Part shown: positions 28,242-36,863 of the stretch, in pieces | Position numbering within the stretch: position 1 is the first letter of the stretch | Layout of the letters: every line of letters starts with the position of its first letter | Assembly (NCBI GenBank): GCA_029247135.1 | Contig: JAQWLS010000072.1 | Coordinates: forward strand, 1-56,088 | From: Dehalococcoidia bacterium | Lineage (GTDB): Bacteria > Chloroflexota > Dehalococcoidia > UBA2979 | Length of the DNA stretch: 56,088 bases | Direction of reading: 5' to 3' | The notes under the pieces: model-generated | Seen by the model: the letters and a program-made list of their open reading frames with translations, nothing else | Databases searched by the model: none | What the model was told of the DNA's origin: nothing | Position numbers and translations under genes: made by a program

Positions 28242-29261
28242 ATGACTACAGATATAAAGAAGACGGACACCGCTGATTATGAGGTTTTGCTCAGGGCTGG
28301 GTTTCCGTACGAAAAGACATTGGGGATGCGGCGGATAACTTGGTATCCCATTGATATAGAAGTTGGCCCTAATAATGAAGTCTACTGTCTAGGCCGATTC
28401 GATGTGGGGGGCAGTATTAGGACTGTAAGTTGGGATGATAAAGATTTAGGTGGAATTGGTGGCGGCTGGACTTGGCCCGCCGGAATAACCAAGGACCAAG
28501 ATGGTCTTTTATATATATCAGATGAAGGTGCTCATAATATTACGATGCTAAAGACGGATGGTGAAGAGATTGGCCGATGGGGAGAATATGGTTCAGAACC
28601 TGGTCAATTAAATAGGCCATCTCATATGGCATTTGACTCCGATGGAAATATATTGATATCAGACACGCAGAATCACAGGATTCAGAAATTTTCTTCTACT
28701 GGAGAATTCATATCTTCGTTCGGGACTTTTGGTGACCAGCCTGGTCAGTTTAATATGCCTTGGGGTATTTCAGTCACGCCAGAAGATAACATCGTCGTTG
28801 CTGACTGGAGAAATGATCGAATTCAAGTATTCGATTCATCTGGAACTGTCCTCGAGGTTGTAGGTTCATCAGGATCTGGTCCTGGGCAATTGTCTCGCCC
28901 AGCAGGAATATCAGTTGATGCCGACGGAGATATATACGTAGTTGATCGAGGTAATGGTAGGGTTTTGCAATTTGATCGGAACGGCCGACACGTGGAAGAG
29001 TTCATTGGAGACTCAACACTTGGTGAAATGGGACGAATTTACATACTAACTAATTTAAAGGTATTACGACTTCGTGATATGGCTGATCTCGAGCCCACGA
29101 AGAGATTTAAGTCACCGAGTTCGGTTAGAACCCAAGATGGCCGATTGTTTGTAGGCGATTATGGCTGTCACCGAGTTCAGGTATATAAGAAAGAGGCATA
29201 CAGACTAGCTTCAGAAGAAGTTATGGATTTACCCAAAGTGCCAAATTTATTTACGGTCTGA
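28242..29261 (+). CDS. NHL-repeat beta-propeller protein
   Basis: A 339-residue protein. I place the start at ATG 28242 because residues read further upstream lie inside the DUF1501 gene. At least five NHL-type blades are visible, each with a GxFxxPxGIxxDxxGxxYVxDxxNxRIQxF pattern: for example MAFDSDGNILISDTQNHRIQKF, then ISVTPEDNIVVADWRNDRIQVF, then ISVDADGDIYVVDRGNGRVLQF. A final blade ends GDYGCHRVQVYKK. No signal peptide or enzyme motif is seen. NHL propellers bind proteins, RNA or small molecules. The next gene starts four bases after its stop. Confidence 0.87.
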   Translation: MTTDIKKTDTADYEVLLRAGFPYEKTLGMRRITWYPIDIEVGPNNEVYCLGRFDVGGSIRTVSWDDKDLGGIGGGWTWPAGITKDQDGLLYISDEGAHNITMLKTDGEEIGRWGEYGSEPGQLNRPSHMAFDSDGNILISDTQNHRIQKFSSTGEFISSFGTFGDQPGQFNMPWGISVTPEDNIVVADWRNDRIQVFDSSGTVLEVVGSSGSGPGQLSRPAGISVDADGDIYVVDRGNGRVLQFDRNGRHVEEFIGDSTLGEMGRIYILTNLKVLRLRDMADLEPTKRFKSPSSVRTQDGRLFVGDYGCHRVQVYKKEAYRLASEEVMDLPKVPNLFTV

Positions 29262-29265
29262 ATCC

Positions 29266-29604
29266 ATGCCAATAATGATTGGTTTTTCTCAGCACAGGAA
29301 GACGCTGCTTTCGGAAGAGCTAGACCGTGTCAGGAGAGAATTCCCTTCACTAGGCCTCATCAAAGTGTGGTTAGCTGGTGACTTTTCACGGGGCTATGTT
29401 GATTTTGATACGCCATTGGAATTTTTGATTATTAGAGATACCACTGATCCATATCCAAAAAGGGCAGACTTTTTCACAGATCATTTGCGCCCGCAAGTTG
29501 AGACACATTTTCATGTGTACAATCCGGATGAATTTAGTCAGGGCGAGTGTGAGGATCGGTTTGTAGAACTAACACTGAGGGCCGGCGAATTGATCTATGG
29601 TTAG
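29266..29604 (+). CDS. Degenerate MNT-type nucleotidyltransferase-like protein
   Basis: A 112-residue protein with a minimal nucleotidyltransferase layout: helix, then VWLAGDFSRGYVDFDTPLEFLII, which aligns with the GSxARGxxxxxSDIDLLV active-site motif. Here the Ser is Asp (GDFSRG), the first metal-binding Asp is Pro and the second is Glu, so catalysis is doubtful. A HEPN gene follows 11 bases later, and MNT/HEPN pairs are a well-known two-gene arrangement. Alone the match is weak; the neighbour makes it likelier. Alternative start: ATG 29275. Confidence 0.6.
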   Translation: MPIMIGFSQHRKTLLSEELDRVRREFPSLGLIKVWLAGDFSRGYVDFDTPLEFLIIRDTTDPYPKRADFFTDHLRPQVETHFHVYNPDEFSQGECEDRFVELTLRAGELIYG

Positions 29605-29615
29605 GACGTTGATGA

Positions 29616-30062
29616 ATGTCGATTAATTCAAATGAAAGCCTCAACCGACGGCGCAAGAGAGAAGCTGATAGATGGCTTACTCAGTCCGGTCATGATCTTG
29701 ATTCAGCTCGTTTTCTAATGCAGTCTGGAATGTATGCGTTGGTATGTTTTTTATCTCATCAAACCGCTGAGAAGGCTGTCTCAGCATATTTATACGCACG
29801 AGGGGTTGAGATGTTGTGGGGTCATGGCCTAGCTGATTTATGTGAGGACGCAATGGCATTTGAGCCATCTTTTGATTTAATCAAGTCAAGTGCGGTGCAG
29901 CTTGATAAGCATTACTTGGGTGCACGGTATCCTAGTGTTCTTCCAGCAGGGGTGCCCTTTGAATCTTATTCATCTGAAGATGGAGACCGGGCCCTGGTAA
30001 TTGCTCAGGACACATACGACTTCGTTGTTGAGCAGTTGAATCTATTCATGGGCCATGACTAA
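29616..30062 (+). CDS. HEPN-domain protein
   Basis: A 148-residue protein with the HEPN four-helix pattern (PF05168): ADRWLTQSGHDLDSARFLMQSGMYALVCFLSHQTAEKAV (helices 1 and 2), a GHGLADLCEDA turn, and the later LGARYPSVLP segment with YSSEDGDRALVIAQDTYDFV. The RYPS type usually lacks the Rx4-6H RNase motif of HEPN toxins, and none is clear here. Its partner is the MNT-like gene upstream. Possible roles are nucleotide or nucleic-acid binding or a toxin/antitoxin-like pair; none is proven. Confidence 0.85.
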   Translation: MSINSNESLNRRRKREADRWLTQSGHDLDSARFLMQSGMYALVCFLSHQTAEKAVSAYLYARGVEMLWGHGLADLCEDAMAFEPSFDLIKSSAVQLDKHYLGARYPSVLPAGVPFESYSSEDGDRALVIAQDTYDFVVEQLNLFMGHD

Positions 30063-30107
30063 TAAGTTCGCTTGCGGACCAGAGATCAGTATAAGCACTT
30101 AATTCAA

Positions 30108-31280
30108 TTAGTTTTCGCCATCAAGCACGGACGCCGCAATTTGTTCGAGCGCGCGTCCTTCGATTGGGGGGTTAAATAGTCCGCTCCGGACGTCTCGAAA
30201 GTAACGTTCAAGTGGTCGAGATTTTTCAAGTGCCGCGCCTCCAACAATACGAATAGCTAGGTCTGTAATCTGAATTGCGGAATCGATAGAGCTTAGTTTG
30301 GTCATGGATATTTGCGGTAACAGATCAGGTCGGTCTTCTGGGTTAAATTCCCAATCTTCGGCTGATGTGAGTAGCGTATTTTTCGATAATCTGCGGAGTG
30401 ATTCCATTCGGGCTACTTGTTCGCGGACGTGTGGAATTTTAGAAATTGGTGCCGGTGCTCCAGTAGGCTGTCTATTTTTAGCAAAGTCAATTGCATAGTC
30501 ACACGCGGCAGACGCAACTCCTAAATTAGCTGCACTAAGTAGCAGAGGAAACCATGCAGCACCATCGATTCCATCATTGGACGGCGATTTGGGGTTAGCA
30601 CGCTGAATGAAATCATCTGCGTTAACTTTTACATTTTCGAAGACTATGTCATGTGATCCTGTTGCTCGCATAGACATAGAGTCCCAAGTTTCTGTAATGG
30701 ATATCCCATCCATGTCCATTCTCTGGGCGATTCTTGCCGTATCGTTGCTACCGTCTTCAACTGCAGCAAAAGTAATCGCATACGTCAGTTTTGGAGCTAA
30801 TGTTGACCAAGTTTTACGACCATTAAGTAGCCATTTCCCATCTCCATCCGGAATCAATGTGGTTGCTGGACGACCTCCCCCTCTGGGCGATCCCAATTCA
30901 GGTTCTGATGCGATGTTATTTAGCAGTGATCCGTTGGTAAGTACTGACTCGAATAGTTTTTCCCGAAGATGTTCAGGCCATTTTTGTGCAATTGCTTCAG
31001 TTCCGACTGCCATGTGATGCATGCCGACACCGAGTGCCGTTGAGCCATCCCCAGAGGCAATTGCGTATTGAGCTAAGGTGAGATCTGTAAGGCCGTAACC
31101 CGGTCCACCATATGTTTTAGGGACTGCCGACTTGAGATAACCGCTGGTTTTCATCAGTTCAAAATGAGAATGAGGAAAACTGTTAGCCCGGTCATGCTCA
31201 GCAGCGGTTTTACTGATTTCGGCCGAGATTATTTCGGCAAGGTCAAGAAGTTTGGCTTGGTCATCGGTTTTAGGCCACAT
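30108..31280 (-). CDS. Acyl-CoA dehydrogenase-like flavoprotein (DszC/monooxygenase type)
   Basis: A 390-residue flavoprotein with the acyl-CoA dehydrogenase fold: LKSAVPKTYGGPGYGLTDL, then GKWLLNGRKTWSTLAPKLTYA and the SMRATGSHDIVFENVKV strand. The C-terminus (IRIVGGAALEKSRPLERYFRDVRSGLFNPP) resembles the DszC, HpaB-related and SfnB flavin-dependent oxygenase branch rather than typical dehydrogenases, and no EGTxE motif is present. It may oxidise or desaturate a non-CoA or sulfur-containing substrate. Converges with the HEPN gene. Confidence 0.85.
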   Translation of the reverse strand: MWPKTDDQAKLLDLAEIISAEISKTAAEHDRANSFPHSHFELMKTSGYLKSAVPKTYGGPGYGLTDLTLAQYAIASGDGSTALGVGMHHMAVGTEAIAQKWPEHLREKLFESVLTNGSLLNNIASEPELGSPRGGGRPATTLIPDGDGKWLLNGRKTWSTLAPKLTYAITFAAVEDGSNDTARIAQRMDMDGISITETWDSMSMRATGSHDIVFENVKVNADDFIQRANPKSPSNDGIDGAAWFPLLLSAANLGVASAACDYAIDFAKNRQPTGAPAPISKIPHVREQVARMESLRRLSKNTLLTSAEDWEFNPEDRPDLLPQISMTKLSSIDSAIQITDLAIRIVGGAALEKSRPLERYFRDVRSGLFNPPIEGRALEQIAASVLDGEN

Positions 31281-31330
31281 TTTAATAAAAGGACTGGATT
31301 CTTATTGACTAGCTGAATGAACGCAACTGG

Positions 31331-32128
31331 CTAATAATAGATTCCGGTTCCAACCCCTCCTCCGGCAGCGATTACTTCACCTGTCACTGCAACAGAAAGT
31401 GGTGAGGCAAGGAATGCAACAAGCGCGGCTACATCAGAGGAATCAACTAACTTTCGAATACTATTTTGATTCGATAATTCGTTTTCAATTTCGTCACGTG
31501 TCTTCTTTTTTTGCTCCATTTGTTCACGTATGCGTGATTCAGTCGCCTCAGTCCGTGTCAAACCTGGATGGATACAGCTAACTGTGATTCCAGAAGGTCC
31601 AAGCTCATCAGCTAAATTTTTTGTTAGCGCTGCGACAGCTACATTTCGGATGCTGCCCACTGCACTTCCGCTGTTCCGCGCCTGCATTCCAGAAATATTT
31701 ATGATTCTGCCCCAAGTTGATTTTTTCATGAACGGCACCACAATTTGCGCACATCGTAAGTATCCCATGACTTTTGTGTCGACTTGCGGAAGCAAATGCT
31801 CTTCCCAGTCAATTTCACTTAAAATTGGTCGTGGCCCTCCTGGCTCGGCCGCATTGTTGACTAATATGTTGATATCACCGCAGCGGGTAGTTATTTCGCT
31901 GACCATTTGTTTGATAGAAGACAAGTCTCTCGTGTCGCAAACATATCCAGTTACTTGACCGGTATATTTTTCGTCTAGTTCAGTGACAGTAGCATTTAGT
32001 CGATTTTGATCGCGAGCTGCGATCGCAACCTGTACTCCTTCATCAAGGAGTCTTTCAGCAATAGCTTTGCCTATTCCACGACTGCCGCCTGTAACTAGGG
32101 CCACTTTTCCTTTAAGCAGAAGATCCAC
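31331..32128 (-). CDS. SDR family protein with non-canonical active site
   Basis: A 265-residue short-chain dehydrogenase/reductase. The cofactor motif TGGSRGIGKA (14-23) and NNAAEPGG are normal, and CDTRD at the second strand suggests NAD(P) binding. The catalytic Ser (S146 in NISG) is present, but the YxxxK motif is replaced: the aligned residues are Gly158 and Asn162 (GSIRNVAVAALTKNLADELG). Full reductase chemistry by the usual mechanism is therefore doubtful. Operon with the LLM gene upstream (20-base gap). Confidence 0.88.
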   Translation of the reverse strand: MDLLLKGKVALVTGGSRGIGKAIAERLLDEGVQVAIAARDQNRLNATVTELDEKYTGQVTGYVCDTRDLSSIKQMVSEITTRCGDINILVNNAAEPGGPRPILSEIDWEEHLLPQVDTKVMGYLRCAQIVVPFMKKSTWGRIINISGMQARNSGSAVGSIRNVAVAALTKNLADELGPSGITVSCIHPGLTRTEATESRIREQMEQKKKTRDEIENELSNQNSIRKLVDSSDVAALVAFLASPLSVAVTGEVIAAGGGVGTGIYY

Positions 32129-32148
32129 GAGTATGAAACCCTTTCTGG

Positions 32149-33147
32149 TTATCCAACGAGTTCTTTGAAAGCCTCGAATCGTTTATGTGGATCAGCCTCG
32201 TTTACACTAACTCCATGCAGGTCAAATCCAGCCTCGGTAGCTTCTTCTATGTAATCGATACATTCACCAGTAGAACCTGCAACTCCTAGGCTGTTGACTA
32301 TTTCTTCGGGCATGGCTGCAGCTCCAGCCGAGGAGCCACCATCTTCCCATGCACGCCTAACCGCATTCGCCTCGTCGGCATAGCCCATTCGACTGAAGTG
32401 CTCATAGTAAAAGTCTCCCATTCGTGCGATGTAGAAGGCAGCGTTAGCGGCCGTGCCCATTCTTACACGCTCAGGATTATCGGTGACGGTTATACCGCCT
32501 GGGTTTCTCACGTCAATATCAGTTCGTGCTCTACCAGCATTATCGACATATTTGTAAAATTCTGCTAATTGTGGCTCCCACTGTTCCTTTGGAAAGAAAA
32601 TAGGAATCCATCCGTCAGCTATTTCAGCCGTTTGCTGAACTGATTTCGGAGTGACTGAGGCTATATGAATTGGAATGTGGCTACGCACTGGATTGAAACG
32701 AAGTGTAAATCCACGCTCGAGCTTATAAATATTTCCATCGTAGTTGAGAGGTTCACCCGACATAATTATATTAATAATTTCGGTATATTCTTTAATTCTC
32801 GTGAGGGGTTTTTCGAATTTAATGCCGTGAAAATGCTCGATTACTTGTGGTCCTGAAGAACCAAGTCCAATTACCATCCGTCCGTTAGAAAGTTCATCGA
32901 GTGTGGCAAAATGCTGTGCTATTGCGCCAGGCGATCTTGAGAAGTTATTAATAATTCCAGTACCAAGTTTGATATTAGTCGTTTCTCGTGCAATTACTGC
33001 GAGGAGCGTAAGTGCGTCGCGCCCCCAAGCTTCCGCAATATTTAGCTGCTCAATTCCCGCATCATCAGCTATTTTTGCATCTTCTATTACTTTGTCAAGA
33101 TCGAATTCGCCTTGCCAATTCAAGCCAATACTTAGCCTTCGTGCCAT
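32149..33147 (-). CDS. LLM-class flavin/F420-dependent oxidoreductase
   Basis: A 332-residue luciferase-like monooxygenase fold: N-terminal LSIGLNWQGEFDLDKVIEDAKIADDAGIEQLNIAEAWGRDAL, KLGTGIINNFSRSPGAIAQHFATLDELSNGRMVIGLGSSGP and IHIASVTPKSVQQTAEIADGWIP. Such TIM-barrel enzymes use FMNH2 or F420. The terminal part (FDLHGVSVNEADPHKRFEAF) is typical. Substrate unknown. It heads a probable two-gene unit with the SDR. Confidence 0.9.
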   Translation of the reverse strand: MARRLSIGLNWQGEFDLDKVIEDAKIADDAGIEQLNIAEAWGRDALTLLAVIARETTNIKLGTGIINNFSRSPGAIAQHFATLDELSNGRMVIGLGSSGPQVIEHFHGIKFEKPLTRIKEYTEIINIIMSGEPLNYDGNIYKLERGFTLRFNPVRSHIPIHIASVTPKSVQQTAEIADGWIPIFFPKEQWEPQLAEFYKYVDNAGRARTDIDVRNPGGITVTDNPERVRMGTAANAAFYIARMGDFYYEHFSRMGYADEANAVRRAWEDGGSSAGAAAMPEEIVNSLGVAGSTGECIDYIEEATEAGFDLHGVSVNEADPHKRFEAFKELVG

Positions 33148-33229
33148 GTTATATACCCCTCATTTGCTATAGTTAATATCAATATTGTCTTTCAGTATAT
33201 GCGCATCTGGACGATGAATAAATCAACGA

Positions 33230-35371
33230 CTATCTAGAGTTATAAAGCGTGAGATTTTCTTTCGTAAGTTCATTACCAAGTTCTTCTTGAAATGAAGAAA
33301 AGTCTTCTAAATCCCACTCTGCCACAAAAATAATGGACTTGCCTGATTTTCCTGCTCGCCCAGTTCTACCTGTTCGATGAATATATTCTTCCGTGTTTTG
33401 CGGAAAGTCGAAATGAACAACATGGGTGATTTCCGGAATATCAATTCCCCGCGCCGCCACATTTGTGGCAACTAGCAGGTCTAATACGCCCTCACGAAAT
33501 TGTTTCACCACGCGGTCTCGAGTTCTTTGGTCCATATCTCCGTGCAGTGCACCTACTTTAATACCTTCACCGGACAACGCTTTGGCTAGTCGTTCGACCA
33601 TTCTTCTCGTTCGACAGAATACTAGGCTTTTACCTCTGAGCTCTCGTTCAATCAACTCTTTTAACGCAATTATTTTGTCACGTTCAGCCACTTCGACATA
33701 TGTTTGTTGAATACTTACGGCTGCCGAGAGCTCTTTATCTATCGCTAGCGTTTCCGGGTCTTCCATGAATTGCCAAATTAGTCGCTTGATAGTTGTGGGC
33801 ATAGTTGCAGAGAAGAGAGCAGTTTGGCGTGCGCGTGGCGTCTGCGACAGGATTTTTCTAATTGCAGGAAGAAAGCCTATATCTAGCATTTCATCTGCCT
33901 CATCTAATACTGCGAATGAGACTTTCCGCAGGCTTAATGTTCGCCGCTGCAAGTGATCAAGCACGCGTCCAGGTGTTCCTACGACTATGTGTGGATTACC
34001 TTCTAATGCCTGAAAGTCTTTTTTAAGTGCATGCCCACCTAACAAGCCCACTGTTTTCAGATTCCATGGCTTGGCAAGTGTAGATATAACGTCAAGTACC
34101 TGTTGCGCTAGCTCTCGAGTTGGAACTAATACAAGCCCCTGAACTTGATTTTTTCTCTGATCAAGTGTCTCAATCATTGGTGAGGCAAAGGCGATAGTTT
34201 TACCACTGCCTGTTTCGGCTAATCCAACTACGTCCTTTCCTGCTAGTAAAGTGGGTATGGTTGCAGCTTGAATGGGAGTTGGTGTGACAAACTCCATATC
34301 TCTGAATACTTCAAGCGATAAGTCTTGAAGACCTAATTTCCGAAATTCTTCAGGGAGAGTACCGACGTTCTTAAGCACATTCCCTTGCTTTTCTTCTGAA
34401 TTACGAGCATTTTGTGTACGTGGAGATTCTTCAATATTTTTCACAGACTCAGCAGCTTTATCAGATATCTCCATCTGCTCAGATTGCTCGCGATTAGTAG
34501 TGGGTTCATCATTTTGTGAATTATGGGTGCTCTGTATACGTGAAGACTCTTTAATCTCTTTCACAAACTCAGCAGTTTTATCGGATGTATCCGCCTGCTC
34601 AGGTTGTTGGCGATTAGTATCGGCTTCATAGGTCTGAGAATTACTGGTGCCTTGCGTAGGTACCGACTCTTTGAGTTCGTTCGCTAGCTTAGGTTTTTCA
34701 CTGGGTACCTTTGAATGCTCTGCTTGTCGCCGACTCGAGTCTGTTTTCGAACGGTTAAGGTCGCTAGCTTTTTTCTGTTGTGTGGATTTTGATGTTTCAT
34801 CGGAAGGATTAATCCAACCACCAAGAGTTCGTGGACCACTTTCAATAAGCCGGTCAGTCGATTTGTGCCTGCGAGGCCGATGTCGTATTTCTGGTAGTAG
34901 CGTAGAATCGCCTCCAGCATCTTTTGGTCTAAAGGCCAAGTCTTCAGGAAGTGGTGCTTCGAAAGTTCGTTCACGTCTTCGTCGGGTGTAGTGATCTGTT
35001 TCGACTACTCTCCGGCGATTCGAGCCTCCATTAGTCCGTCGCTGTTTGTCAGACGGTCGGTCTGACTTTTGAGTATTATTGCCTGGGCGGGAATTACTTC
35101 CACGCTTGTTTGCCACGGCCGTGGCATTAGATTGTTTCATATTCGAATTTTGTGTCTTTTCTTTTTGTTGAATTTTCTCTGTATGTTTTGAGTTTCCCCG
35201 AGCTTGTGTCTGCTCATCTCTACGATTGGCGGTAGGTCTTTGTGCGCCGGAATGTGAGTTGGTTCGTCGTTTTCTAGATCTCGGCGCAGATCGATCGCCA
35301 GAATTCGACGACGAGGTTTCGTCAGCCTCTTTTTTTATTAGAGACTTGATCCAATTAACGCCACGACTCAC
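33230..35371 (-). CDS. DEAD-box RNA helicase with long disordered N-terminal extension
   Basis: A 713-residue protein. The helicase core (about 335-690) has the Q motif region (FRDMEFVTPTPIQA), motif I AETGSGKT (385-392), motif II DEAD (490-493), SAT (521-523) and the C-terminal HRTGRTGRAG. About 330 N-terminal residues precede it and are low-complexity, Arg/Lys/Ser/Gln-rich and probably disordered, with RRRRERT clusters (about 128-136). Typical bacterial DEAD-box proteins carry basic tails after the core instead. It starts at GTG after GGGAG. Likely role: RNA remodelling, ribosome assembly or cold adaptation. Confidence 0.93.
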   Translation of the reverse strand: MSRGVNWIKSLIKKEADETSSSNSGDRSAPRSRKRRTNSHSGAQRPTANRRDEQTQARGNSKHTEKIQQKEKTQNSNMKQSNATAVANKRGSNSRPGNNTQKSDRPSDKQRRTNGGSNRRRVVETDHYTRRRRERTFEAPLPEDLAFRPKDAGGDSTLLPEIRHRPRRHKSTDRLIESGPRTLGGWINPSDETSKSTQQKKASDLNRSKTDSSRRQAEHSKVPSEKPKLANELKESVPTQGTSNSQTYEADTNRQQPEQADTSDKTAEFVKEIKESSRIQSTHNSQNDEPTTNREQSEQMEISDKAAESVKNIEESPRTQNARNSEEKQGNVLKNVGTLPEEFRKLGLQDLSLEVFRDMEFVTPTPIQAATIPTLLAGKDVVGLAETGSGKTIAFASPMIETLDQRKNQVQGLVLVPTRELAQQVLDVISTLAKPWNLKTVGLLGGHALKKDFQALEGNPHIVVGTPGRVLDHLQRRTLSLRKVSFAVLDEADEMLDIGFLPAIRKILSQTPRARQTALFSATMPTTIKRLIWQFMEDPETLAIDKELSAAVSIQQTYVEVAERDKIIALKELIERELRGKSLVFCRTRRMVERLAKALSGEGIKVGALHGDMDQRTRDRVVKQFREGVLDLLVATNVAARGIDIPEITHVVHFDFPQNTEEYIHRTGRTGRAGKSGKSIIFVAEWDLEDFSSFQEELGNELTKENLTLYNSR
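34391..34675 (-). repeat. In-frame 120-bp tandem repeat within the DEAD-box gene
   Basis: Two full copies of 40 codons (34556-34675 and 34436-34555) and a partial third (to about 34391) encode residues 233-272, 273-312 and 313-327. The repeat consensus has KESxxxQxTxNSQ, TNRxQxEQ and SDKxAExVK. Copies differ at many codons, so the duplication is not recent or is under selection. Confidence 0.8.
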
Positions 35372-35504
35372 CGGTTTACACTCCCGGTTTTCATTTCACT
35401 CATTTATATCCTTGAGCTGGTATTTTGATTCGCACACAAACGTGGACGACGGGAAAACATTAAATAGATCATAGGCGGGATTGGTCTACTCGTCGAGGCG
35501 AAAG

Positions 35505-36281
35505 TTAATTTACAGATCCTGGATTTGGTCCGGGCATGTTGATAACGCTTGCCTTGATGTGTCTTTGTAAGCAGATCCAGGCGATTGTTTGTGCGACGTC
35601 AATTTGATTGGGGTACGCACTTTTCGGTGGCAGATCAATACTTTCCGATAGCATGTTTACTATTAAATCATTCGGAATTCTCCGCACGGGTCCAGGTGCA
35701 ATAGCATTAATGGATATTCCATTCGAAGCTTCTTGTCTGCCTAAGGTTTTCACGAGCCAGTGCCTTCCAGATTTTCCAAGAGCATAGTCGTACGGTCCCT
35801 CTTCGGATGCGACCTGCCAATTATCTGCATCGTATCCTCCTATTATCACAATATTTCCATGTTGCTTTGACCGCATTCCCGGTAATAATTCTTTTGTTAG
35901 AAGTAGGACCGGTGTTATTTCATCATTTAGATTTTTTTCCCAGTGGTCAATGTGTACATCAGTTAGTGCTGTTGGCATCCATTTACCACCTGGGCCGATT
36001 ATGGCAATAGTCGGTGTACCTAGCTTGTTTTGGGCCTCTCGGAACATGCTTTTTACTTCGCTTTCGTTTGTGATGTCAGCTTTGCAGACTACCGCTTTTC
36101 GACCCATTTCAATAATTTCCTCAACTACTTTTTCTGCAGCGTCAGTAGATTGTCGGGTGTTCACAATGACATCCGCCCCTTGGTAGGCAAGTGTGAGTGC
36201 AGTTGCACGTCCGATTCCATTACCAGCTGACCCGGTAACTAGCGCTATTTCACCTTGAAGTGGGAGTTTGTTGATCGGCAT
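35505..36281 (-). CDS. SDR family oxidoreductase
   Basis: A 258-residue SDR: TGSAGNGIGRATALT cofactor loop, ADITNESEV (NADP-type preference uncertain), and YALGKSGRHWLVKTLGRQ as the YxxxK motif. The position of the catalytic Ser is IIGGYDAD, with Gly in place of Ser, which may lower activity. The C-terminus includes INAIAPGPVRRIP. Substrate unknown. It is divergent from the DinB-like gene upstream. Confidence 0.87.
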   Translation of the reverse strand: MPINKLPLQGEIALVTGSAGNGIGRATALTLAYQGADVIVNTRQSTDAAEKVVEEIIEMGRKAVVCKADITNESEVKSMFREAQNKLGTPTIAIIGPGGKWMPTALTDVHIDHWEKNLNDEITPVLLLTKELLPGMRSKQHGNIVIIGGYDADNWQVASEEGPYDYALGKSGRHWLVKTLGRQEASNGISINAIAPGPVRRIPNDLIVNMLSESIDLPPKSAYPNQIDVAQTIAWICLQRHIKASVINMPGPNPGSVN

Positions 36282-36359
36282 GCGGGGGAGGGGGACTTTC
36301 TATTTCTGCTTTGGAGGTAAGATTGCCTAACGTAGATACGGGTACTAAGTTATGAGTAC

Positions 36360-36848
36360 ATGTCCGCACACACTTCTATTCTAGATAACATTTTAGAGCC
36401 ACTTTCTCAATCTCGAGTTGAACTGTTGGCTGCCTTTAAAAGTGTTTCCGATGAGTATTTTAATACGTCTCCAGTTGGAACAGTTCAAAAAGATGTGTTC
36501 GAAGATTGGAGTATCTGTGAGATAGTTTGGTATGTTGGTGCGTTGGATGATGTGAGCAGACTTCGAATAAATGATCTAGCTGCTGGACGAGAGGCGCGGA
36601 CGGGTCAAACTTCACGACGGCCGGAGCATGTAAGTAACGTAAAAGTGATGCTTGTGTGGCTCAATCAGAGCCGAGCTGCACTCCTTTCTTCAATATCACG
36701 AATAGCTAAAAATCAGTTACAGGGCGAGCCGCTACTATTTAAAGAGAATTTATCCCAGTATGAAATAATTCTGGACGAGATTATTGCTACTGAGAATATG
36801 AGCACTAGGCGGGTTTTGGATTTAGTGGAAATGTTTAGAGATGAATAA
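36360..36848 (+). CDS. DinB-like helical protein (tentative)
   Basis: A 162-residue predicted all-helical protein. DWSICEIVWYVGALDDVSRLRI resembles the second helix of DinB-fold proteins, but the His residues that bind metal in DinB or bacillithiol-transferase enzymes are not evident (Trp/Tyr in their place). It may be a metal-free relative or an unrelated helical bundle. The methyltransferase gene follows 15 bases later on the same strand, and the two are probably cotranscribed. Confidence 0.5.
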   Translation: MSAHTSILDNILEPLSQSRVELLAAFKSVSDEYFNTSPVGTVQKDVFEDWSICEIVWYVGALDDVSRLRINDLAAGREARTGQTSRRPEHVSNVKVMLVWLNQSRAALLSSISRIAKNQLQGEPLLFKENLSQYEIILDEIIATENMSTRRVLDLVEMFRDE

Positions 36849-36863
36849 AGTGATTAGAGTATT

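Noticed and set aside
29266-30062. Classical HEPN/MNT toxin-antitoxin system with RNase motif
   Set aside because: No clear Rx4-6H motif is seen in the HEPN protein and the MNT active site is degenerate; only a possible relation is kept.
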